The translations under genes were made by a program, and so were the position numbers. A model generated the notes under the pieces. The model saw only the letters and a program-made list of their open reading frames with translations. It searched no databases and was not told the origin of the DNA. 6,997 nt of DNA from Streptomycetales bacterium (lineage in GTDB: Bacteria; Actinomycetota; Actinomycetes; Prado026), in NCBI GenBank assembly GCA_025361995.1, contig JANYIP010000108.1, positions 1 through 6,997 on the forward strand. Direction: 5' to 3'. Within the stretch, counting starts at the first letter, position 1; each line of letters begins with the position of its first letter. Below are positions 1 to 5,061 of this stretch, one piece after another.

Positions 1-198
1 GCCCACCACGGCGAAACCACCCTCGACAACCTCGCAGCCCTCTGCGGCTACCACCACCGACTCGTCCACCAATCCGATGCCCACCGCAGCGACGGCGCCC
101 GGATCGGGAAACACCCACCAGTTGCGTTCACCATCACCGGCACCCCCGGCGCCGCCCCCATCTTCACCCTCGACCCCCACCAGCAACTCCAATGCTGA
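1..198 (+). CDS. HNH endonuclease of the DUF222 type, C-terminal fragment (5' end outside window)
   Basis: Frame 1 is open from the first base to a TGA at 196-198 and gives the last 65 residues of a protein that begins upstream. The stretch TTLDNLAALCGYHHRLVH (residues 6-23) is the second half of an HNH nuclease fold: the Asn of DNL, the Cys of the LC pair, and the closing HH that completes the metal site. Actinobacterial DUF222/13E12-repeat proteins end this way, with a short variable tail after the HH. What is seen is only this tail; the DUF222 domain and the first His pair are outside the window. These proteins occur in many copies per genome and are thought to be nucleases linked to mobile DNA, but their role is poorly defined. 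A partly decayed second copy lies downstream at 530-799. Confidence 0.85.
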   Translation, partial: AHHGETTLDNLAALCGYHHRLVHQSDAHRSDGARIGKHPPVAFTITGTPGAAPIFTLDPHQQLQC

Positions 199-223
199 GT
201 AGCCCACCGAGCCACCGACACAA

Positions 224-251
224 GCCCCAACCGACCAAGAGGGGGGCCTTT
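224..251 (+). terminator. Possible weak terminator after the HNH gene
   Basis: GCCCC (224-228) can pair with GGGGC (243-247) across a 14-base loop, followed by a short CTTT tract. It lies about 25 bases after the HNH stop codon, where a terminator would be expected. The stem is only 5 bp and the T tract is very short, so this is a weak candidate. Confidence 0.2.
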
Positions 252-280
252 CTACCGATGGCGTCACTCACAGTCTGCGA

Positions 281-303
281 ACTGCCAGCTCGAATCCGGC
301 AGT
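281..303. repeat. Short hairpin-forming inverted repeat
   Basis: ACTGCC (281-286) and GGCAGT (298-303) are perfect 6-base inverted arms around an 11-base loop. It lies in the gene-poor stretch and has no T-run after it, so it is not a clear intrinsic terminator. The loop sequence CTCGAAT resembles a tRNA T-loop, but no tRNA can be folded around it. Confidence 0.3.
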
Positions 304-529
304 CGGTGCGGATCTTGGAGGTGGATGATGGAGGCTGCACCGAGAAGGCCTGCGCTGCTAGGAGCGGGAGCGGGAGGGATGGGATTTGACTCGCGGCTGC
401 TAGGGCTGCCGTCGTGGACGCCGTTGTCGCGGCTGGATGTAGAAGCCGAACACATCTCACGTGGGTTAAATGCGGTGGGTCCCTCTGTCTACGCACTTAC
501 GAACGCGTCGATGGGTGGCACCGCTGATG

Positions 530-799
530 ACCCCGGAGTCGGTGCGATTCTATGGGCTCGGTCGAGAGCCGTGTCACTCTTGATCTACGAGCGCAAGCCG
601 GGTGTCCTCACGAGGGTGACCGCACCGTTGCTCCACGGTGTTGCCGGGAGCACGCGGACTGCGTCATTGGCCCAGTCGAACGTCGAGCCTTCACCCGCCG
701 GCACGACGAGCGGACTCGTGGACGGATCAGGGCCAGCGGTGGAGGTCATGCCCCTCCGGCTACCACCACCGCCTCGTCCACCAATCCGACGGCGCCTAA
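530..799 (+). pseudogene. Decayed second copy of a DUF222/HNH endonuclease gene (C-terminal part)
   Basis: Recognisable pieces of the DUF222/HNH C-terminal region follow in the right order but in different frames. TPESVR (from 530, frame 2) resembles the conserved segment before the nuclease domain. RVTLDL (from 570) through DRTV and ADCVI (to about 690) are in frame 3 and resemble the RTV...C-V-P-G-C zinc/HNH entry. GYHHRLVHQSD (758-790) is back in frame 2 and ends in TAA at 797-799. The last piece matches the intact gene at 46-78 at 31 of 33 bases by my count, including the closing HH. At least two frame changes are needed, and the normal AHH and second Cys of the nuclease site are not intact, so the product cannot be functional. 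This is best read as a relic of a tandem or dispersed paralogue. The left boundary is uncertain. Confidence 0.65.
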
Positions 800-818
800 A
801 TCGACAAGCACCCGCCGG

Positions 819-1760
819 TCAGTGCAGGAGTTCGCTGATCTCCCGGGCCAGATCGACTGAGGCTTCGATCTCGACTTTGCGATTCGTCAGGCTCTCCACA
901 TTGATGCCGAACGGAACGCCGAGCCGGCGACAGAAGCCGATCAGGGCGCGTGCGTTGGTCAGGCACTGGTCATAGGACTCTGTCAGTGGATCCGGCGACC
1001 GGGTGAGCTCGGTGTGCAGCCAGCGTGGGACGTCGATGCCGAGCCACGACATGAACTCCAGGGTCTTCATAGAGCCGCAAGGTGCCAGCGTGAGGACGAC
1101 TGGGCGCGGGACCATGTCCTCGTCCCGGCAGAGATAGACGTAGTCGGACAGCAGGTCACGGCTGTGATCCAGGTCGTAGCAGACCTGGGAGACGAAGAAG
1201 TCGCAACCGTCCAGCTGCTTGCTCAGCATCCGTCGGTGCTCCTGGCCGGTGCCGACATGCCGTTCAGCGATGCTGACACCACCGATGCCGGGTCGTCGGT
1301 CCAAACCGGCGTGCAGCCGGTACGCGTCGGTGAGCCGTGTCTTCACCACCTGGTGACGGGAGGCGGCACCGACCAGCACCGTGAGCACCCGGTCGGTGTC
1401 GACCTCGGTGAGCCAACGGCTCAAGTCTGCCTCGGTGTACTTGCCGACAGCGCGGTAGACGACCACCGGTCTGGTCCAGTCGGACAGGTGCCGATCCAAG
1501 AAGTCCGCGGGATCCATCATCGGCATGAACGGGAAGGGCCGTGACTCCGGGGAACGTTCGGCTTCGGCGTCCACGTCGTAGATGATCAACCCATCCAGGG
1601 CCACCGAGTCCAGCCGCGCCAGCGTGGCCTCGGCGATCTCGTCAGCACGCCCCGGAGTCGTCGTCAGGCTCGGCGGGGTGATCCCGTACAGGAGCACCCC
1701 GTGCTCAGCCCGTCGCAGCAGTTCCCGCGCAGAACCGTCTCCGCCCAGTGCCATCGGCAC
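819..1760 (-). CDS. Methylenetetrahydrofolate-reductase-like protein (MTHFR fold, probably divergent function)
   Basis: The 313-residue product resembles the single-domain bacterial MetF TIM barrel, which normally uses FAD to reduce 5,10-methylene-tetrahydrofolate to 5-methyl-tetrahydrofolate. Seen: an N-terminal LLYGITPP strand (residues 23-30), where MetF has FEFFPP; GIGGVSIAERH (158-168), matching the MetF IGVAGYPE-H segment; CDFFVSQVCYD (186-196), matching the ADF-ITQ-FFD segment with its Gln; and a C-terminal region ending in DLAREI. The Glu of FEFFPP (Glu28 of E. coli MetF, a catalytic acid) is Gly here, and the RGD-type loop after strand 4 reads VGAASRHQ. I therefore infer a MetF relative that may not perform the standard reaction. 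Start: GTG at 1760, with ATG at 1754 as an alternative; neither has a clear Shine-Dalgarno sequence, and an in-frame TGA lies 6 bases upstream of the GTG. It lies 159 bases downstream of the oxygenase gene on the same strand, so it may share that transcript. Confidence 0.75.
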   Translation of the reverse strand: MPMALGGDGSARELLRRAEHGVLLYGITPPSLTTTPGRADEIAEATLARLDSVALDGLIIYDVDAEAERSPESRPFPFMPMMDPADFLDRHLSDWTRPVVVYRAVGKYTEADLSRWLTEVDTDRVLTVLVGAASRHQVVKTRLTDAYRLHAGLDRRPGIGGVSIAERHVGTGQEHRRMLSKQLDGCDFFVSQVCYDLDHSRDLLSDYVYLCRDEDMVPRPVVLTLAPCGSMKTLEFMSWLGIDVPRWLHTELTRSPDPLTESYDQCLTNARALIGFCRRLGVPFGINVESLTNRKVEIEASVDLAREISELLH

Positions 1761-1766
1761 AGCATG

Positions 1767-1910
1767 TCAAGTCGCTCGGTCTTCGCGCACCGAGGTTCCC
1801 GGTGGGGCACCTGGCTCAGGACGTTGAGCTCGTGCGGCAGGCAGCGCCTTCGGGGGCTGGCCGGCGTCGCCGAGGCGGCGCATGACCCGGCGCTGCCCTC
1901 CTTCATCCAT
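1767..1910 (-). CDS. Possible small leader ORF upstream of the MTHFR-like gene
   Basis: The 159-base gap between the oxygenase stop and the MTHFR-like start contains an ATG frame of 47 codons (starting MDEGGQRRVMRRLG) that ends at a TGA at 1769-1767, only 6 bases before the GTG start of the next gene and in the same frame as it. A textbook Shine-Dalgarno sequence, AAGGAGGG (1903-1896), lies inside it, 12 bases before an internal ATG at 1883, giving a 38-residue version. The product is rich in Arg, Pro, Ala and Gly and resembles no family I know. It could be a translated leader coupled to the next gene, the remnant of an N-terminal extension, or chance. Confidence that it encodes a real protein is low. 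Confidence 0.2.
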   Translation of the reverse strand: MDEGGQRRVMRRLGDAGQPPKALPAARAQRPEPGAPPGTSVREDRAT

Positions 1911-1919
1911 GAAGTCCCG

Positions 1920-2894
1920 TCAGCCGACGGTGATGGCGTCCAGGCGCTCGCGTAGGAAGGCCGATGCGACCACCGGCTCGTACGTGTTCGGTCGGCCGAC
2001 CGGAGGCTGGAGCGACTCGACGACCGTGTCGTGGTCCGCTTCATAGAAGTACACCAGCGAGACAAGCTCCTCCTCGGGCGCGCCCGGCTGCGGCGGCAGG
2101 ACCCGGTGACGGTTGGAGCGCCAGCGGTCCCCCGACCAGCGCGCCAGCAGGTCACCGGTGTTGATGGTAAAGGCGTCCGGGTGCCACGGCGCGTCCTCCC
2201 ACTCGCCGTCGGCGCCGTCCGGCGTCCACACCTGGAGGCCGCCCTGGCCTGGCTCGCGGTCCAGGATCGTCACCGTCCCGAAGTCGGTGTGCGGCCCGAT
2301 CCGGAACTGGCCGGGGAGGGGCTCGCCGACCACGGACATCGCCGGGTACCAGTTGACGTTCATCGTGTGGGTGGAGTGACCGGTGTGCCGGGTGAAGAAG
2401 TTCGGCGCCTGCCCGAGCGCCATGGCGCAGATGACGAGCAGCTCGTCGGCCAGAGCTCGCATCTCGTGCAGGTACGCGGTCACCACTGGCTGCAGCTCGG
2501 AGATCTCCCTCGGCCAGACATTCTGCGGGAACCAGTAGGCGTCGACCTCGGGGTCACCGGTGGGCAGCTCGGCGCCGACCGCGAAGGACTCCTTGAGGTC
2601 CGGCGGCGTCTCGGTGCCCTCGGAGTAGCCGTTGGCCTCCACTCCTGGCGGCAGCCAGCCACGACCGCCGACCGTCACGGCGTACGCAGCCTTGACCGGC
2701 ACCGGCAGCGCGAAGAAGGCGCGGCAGAGCACGCGGACCCGGTCCCGCTGTGCCTGCGGCACCCCGTGGCCGGTGACGAGGAAGAAGCCGACGGTCTGCA
2801 GGGCGGCGTCGACCTCGGCGGCCACAGCTGCACGCTCGGCGGGTCCGCCCGAGAACCAGGGGGCAAGATCGATGACGGGTACCGACGACGCCAT
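1920..2894 (-). CDS. 2-oxoglutarate/Fe(II)-dependent oxygenase, isopenicillin N synthase-like family
   Basis: The 324-residue protein has the usual family architecture. A DIOX_N-type N-terminal domain comes first (VPVIDL at 5-10, GFFLVTGHGVP at 36-46, FFALP at 60-64), followed by a double-stranded beta-helix core. Fe(II) ligands are visible as H202 and D204 of HTDFGT and H263 of NRHRVLPP; NWYP (181-184) is the conserved Asn-x-Tyr motif. In the usual Arg-x-Ser motif that holds the far carboxylate of 2-oxoglutarate, the Ser is present (S279) but the Arg position is Leu (EELVSLVYF). The family oxidises small molecules; the fungal member thymine 7-hydroxylase oxidises the methyl group of thymine. 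Because the gene follows a cytosine deaminase by 4 bases, a pyrimidine substrate is a reasonable inference but not shown. The ATG at 2894 has a good Shine-Dalgarno sequence inside the deaminase gene. Confidence 0.9.
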   Translation of the reverse strand: MASSVPVIDLAPWFSGGPAERAAVAAEVDAALQTVGFFLVTGHGVPQAQRDRVRVLCRAFFALPVPVKAAYAVTVGGRGWLPPGVEANGYSEGTETPPDLKESFAVGAELPTGDPEVDAYWFPQNVWPREISELQPVVTAYLHEMRALADELLVICAMALGQAPNFFTRHTGHSTHTMNVNWYPAMSVVGEPLPGQFRIGPHTDFGTVTILDREPGQGGLQVWTPDGADGEWEDAPWHPDAFTINTGDLLARWSGDRWRSNRHRVLPPQPGAPEEELVSLVYFYEADHDTVVESLQPPVGRPNTYEPVVASAFLRERLDAITVG

Positions 2895-2898
2895 GCGC

Positions 2899-3366
2899 TC
2901 AGTCCTCTCCGATGTCCTCGAGCCACAGCTCCGGCCGGGCCGCGATGAAGTCCGTCATCAGCCCGACCAGCTCGGGATCGTCCAGGAGGACGATCTCGAC
3001 CCCGTTCTCGGCCAGCCACTCGTGGCCACCGAAAAATGTCCGCGCCTCCCCGACGATCACCCGAGAGATCCCGAACTGCCGTACCAGGCCACTGCAGTAC
3101 CAGCACGGGGAGAGCGTCGTGACCATAGTGGTCCCCCGGTACGTACGCTGCCGGCCGGCGGCTTTGAAGGCGGCTGTCTCGGCATGCAGCGAGGGGTCGC
3201 CGTCTTGCACCCGACGGTTGTGCCCGCGTCCGAGCAGCTGCCCGTCCGCGCCGAAGAGCGCAGCCCCGATCGGGATGCCTCCCTCGGCCAAGCCGGCCCG
3301 GGCCTCCTCGACAGCCACGGTCAGCATCTGGGTCGCCGAAGTCAGCGACTGGGAGTCGATCGTCAT
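2899..3366 (-). CDS. Cytosine deaminase of the small fungal (yeast Fcy1-like) type
   Basis: This 155-residue protein belongs to the zinc-dependent cytidine/deoxycytidylate deaminase fold and closely resembles yeast cytosine deaminase (158 residues) rather than the large TIM-barrel CodA of E. coli. It would hydrolyse cytosine (perhaps 5-methylcytosine) to uracil (thymine) plus ammonia in the cytoplasm. Seen: GGIPIGAAL (29-37), LGRGHN (45-50), the zinc/catalytic HAE (H61, E63), the SPCWYC zinc motif (C88, C91), VGEARTFFGG, and the C-terminus ARPELWLEDIGED. By-eye alignment places counterparts of the yeast pocket residues Ile33, Asn51, Phe114, Trp152 and Asp155 at I33, N50, F111, W148 and D151, a stronger indication of a free-base substrate than the fold alone. 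The alternative is another nucleobase amidohydrolase such as a guanine- or modified-base deaminase, but the C-terminal lid favours cytosine. The gene leads the minus-strand operon and diverges from the PucR regulator. Confidence 0.88.
   Translation of the reverse strand: MTIDSQSLTSATQMLTVAVEEARAGLAEGGIPIGAALFGADGQLLGRGHNRRVQDGDPSLHAETAAFKAAGRQRTYRGTTMVTTLSPCWYCSGLVRQFGISRVIVGEARTFFGGHEWLAENGVEIVLLDDPELVGLMTDFIAARPELWLEDIGED
2903..2910 (-). promoter_or_regulatory. Ribosome binding site of the oxygenase gene
   Basis: GGAGAGGA on the minus strand lies 8 bases before the ATG at 2894 and inside the last codons of the deaminase gene. It fixes the oxygenase start and supports translation of both genes from one message. 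Confidence 0.7.
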
Positions 3367-3480
3367 GGGCTCACTCTGACCGCCCCCCTCGGACCCGGCA
3401 ATGGACGAACCAGCCGTAACACGCGCGTGGCATGCTGACGATCCGTACTCCGACCCAGCACCCACCGAACGAGGTACGCG
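3367..3480. promoter_or_regulatory. Divergent promoter region between the deaminase operon and the PucR regulator
   Basis: The 114-base spacer must hold the start signals for both directions. It contains a perfect 10-base palindrome, CACGCGCGTG (3420-3429), followed at once by GCATGC (3430-3435), near the middle of the spacer. These are candidate operator sequences, with autoregulation and control of the deaminase operon by PucR as the obvious model. I found no convincing -35/-10 pair in either direction, and no match to the Bacillus PucR box. Confidence 0.5.
3471..3474 (+). promoter_or_regulatory. Ribosome binding site of the PucR-family regulator
   Basis: GAGG lies 6 bases before the GTG at 3481. 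It supports that codon as the start over other in-frame codons further in. Confidence 0.5.
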
Positions 3481-5052
3481 GTGACCGTCCAGCTGAGCGC
3501 GCTGCTCGACCTCGAGGTCGTCCGCAACGCCAAGCCCGAGGTGCTGGTCGGCCACGGCCGGCTGGAGCGGCCGGTGCGCTGGGTGCACTCCAGCGAGATC
3601 TTCGAGATCGGCCCGCTGCTGGCCGGTGGCGAGCTGCTCCTGACCACCGGCCTGGGCTTGGCGGGCGTGGACATCGGCGCCCGGCGGCACTACCTGCGTG
3701 AGCTCGCGGAGCGCGGCGTGGCGGCGCTGGCGGTCGAGCTGGGGCGGACATTCCGCGACATGCCGCCCGAGCTGGTCCTGGAGGCGCAGGCGCACGACTT
3801 CCCGCTCATCGCGCTGCACTCGGTGGTCCCGTTCATCCGGATCTCGGAGACGGTCAACACGCTGATCGTCAACGGGTCGGTCCGGCGTCTGCAGCTTGGC
3901 GAGGACATCACCCGCGCCCTCAACGACAGCCTGATCGGCGGCGCCGGGGTGGCCGGGCTGCTCGGCACGGCTGGCCGGCTGATCGACGGGCCGCTGGTGG
4001 CGATCTCGGCCGGCGGGGCGCTCATCGCGGCGCACGGGGTCGGTGACCACCGCGACGTGTGGGCGCTGGTCGAGTCCGCGCGGATGTCGGCACCGATCAC
4101 CGTCCACGGGGGCACCTGGGGCACCTTGTACGTCGGGGCCGGCGCCGGCCGAAACCTGGCGGACGACGAGCTCGAGGCGGTCCTGGAGCGGACGTCGGTG
4201 GCCGTCTCGCTGGCCGTCCTCGGCGGCGGCCGGGCGGCGAGCCACCGGGAGAGCCAGGTGGACGCCCTGCTCGGCGACCTGCTGCGCGGCACGGCGGTGG
4301 AGATCCAGGCGACGCTGCGGGCCGGGCTGGTCGGGTTCAACCCCCGGCCGCAGGACCGGCTGGTCGGCGTGGCCGTGGAGTCGGCCGACCCGCGCGCGGC
4401 GATCGCGGTCCTCGAACGGTGCGCGGCGCTGCTCGGCGGCCCCGGCCTGTGCGGCCACGCCCAGGGGCACAGCGTCGGCCTGGTCTCCGTACCCGCTGCG
4501 CGGATCGACCCGGTCGAGTCGGTCCGGGTGGCGGCGGACGAGGCGCGGCTGGCGTCCGGAGCCCCCGAGGTACGGATCGGCGTCGGGCACGCAGTCGTGG
4601 CCGACCACGGCCTGGTCCGCGGTGCGGCGTCGCTCTGGGACGCGCTGCTCGTGCTCCGGCTGATCCCCGGCACGGTCACCGCGATCGGGACGGGTACCGG
4701 CAACCCCGGACGGGTGCCCGCGGTGATGACCTCCCGTACGTACAGCCTGGAGCTCGAGCTCTTGCGCCGAGCTGACGCGACCGGGCTGGACGAGCTGGCC
4801 AAGCGGATGATCGGCCCGGTCATCGCCTGGGACGCCGACCACGGCAGCAAGCTGGTCCACACCCTCGAGGTGTTCCTGCGCAACGGCTGCAGCCCGACCA
4901 GGACGGCTGCGGCGCTGCACCTGGGGCGTCAGTCGCTCTACCAGCGGATCGAGCGCATCGAGGCGCTGCTGGGGCACGAGGTCAACGGTCCAGACCTGCT
5001 CCCGGCGCTGCTCCTCGCGGTCTGCGCCCAGCGCCTCTCGACGCTGACCTGA
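3481..5052 (+). CDS. PucR-family transcriptional regulator (purine/nucleobase catabolism type)
   Basis: The 523-residue protein has the architecture of PucR regulators, which activate nucleobase, purine or related catabolic genes in response to a metabolite. Residues about 5-125 form the PucR N-terminal sensory domain (LEVVRNAKPEVLVGHG, then VRWVHSSEI, GGELLLTTG and PLIALH). The middle is a long Ala/Gly/Leu-rich segment with a CdaR GGDEF-like region (roughly 290-410). The C-terminus (about 459-502) carries the PucR-type helix-turn-helix, seen as FLRNGCSPTRTAAALHLGRQ followed by SLYQRIERIEALLG. Length is typical. The gene diverges from the deaminase-oxygenase operon and converges on the NCS1 permease with only 9 bases between stop codons, which supports a local regulatory role over both. 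The effector is unknown; given the neighbours a pyrimidine or purine is likely. GTG start. Confidence 0.92.
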   Translation: MTVQLSALLDLEVVRNAKPEVLVGHGRLERPVRWVHSSEIFEIGPLLAGGELLLTTGLGLAGVDIGARRHYLRELAERGVAALAVELGRTFRDMPPELVLEAQAHDFPLIALHSVVPFIRISETVNTLIVNGSVRRLQLGEDITRALNDSLIGGAGVAGLLGTAGRLIDGPLVAISAGGALIAAHGVGDHRDVWALVESARMSAPITVHGGTWGTLYVGAGAGRNLADDELEAVLERTSVAVSLAVLGGGRAASHRESQVDALLGDLLRGTAVEIQATLRAGLVGFNPRPQDRLVGVAVESADPRAAIAVLERCAALLGGPGLCGHAQGHSVGLVSVPAARIDPVESVRVAADEARLASGAPEVRIGVGHAVVADHGLVRGAASLWDALLVLRLIPGTVTAIGTGTGNPGRVPAVMTSRTYSLELELLRRADATGLDELAKRMIGPVIAWDADHGSKLVHTLEVFLRNGCSPTRTAAALHLGRQSLYQRIERIEALLGHEVNGPDLLPALLLAVCAQRLSTLT

Positions 5053-5061
5053 CCTGACCCG

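Larger units (their letters stand above)
199..529. other. Gene-poor stretch between the HNH tail and the HNH relic
   Basis: I see no supported gene here. Short open frames exist on both strands, but they have low-complexity Ser/Pro/Arg-rich translations, no ribosome binding sites and no recognisable motifs. The base composition is less GC-biased and lacks the codon periodicity of the genes to the right. It may contain decayed sequence from the 5' part of the HNH relic that follows, but I could not align it. Two weak inverted repeats inside it are listed separately. Confidence 0.6.

Noticed and set aside
230..307. A tRNA-like arrangement: ACCGAC/GTCGGT ends, a T-loop-like CTCGAAT and a 78-base span
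   Set aside because: The T-stem has a mismatch and the loop starts with C instead of T. No anticodon arm or D arm with the GG pair can be folded between the ends. At best it is a chance resemblance or an old relic.
364..410. Minus-strand resemblance to a tRNA 3' end (GGGATTTGACTCGCG)
   Set aside because: The T-loop is missing a base, and no acceptor, anticodon or D arm could be found further along.
325..975. A 216-residue plus-strand open frame crossing the HNH relic and the end of the MTHFR-like gene
   Set aside because: It has no ribosome binding site, overlaps a confidently coding minus-strand gene, and its translation matches the HNH relic only in fragments that also appear in other frames.
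2031..2948. A 305-residue plus-strand open frame antisense to the oxygenase
   Set aside because: It is an Arg/Val/Gly/His-rich mirror of a gene with clear Fe-binding motifs on the other strand.
2899..4977. A very long minus-strand open frame running through the whole PucR gene
   Set aside because: Only the 2899-3366 part encodes a recognisable protein. The remainder is an Arg/Gln/Asp/His-rich antisense frame typical of high-GC genes, and the plus strand there encodes a full PucR regulator.
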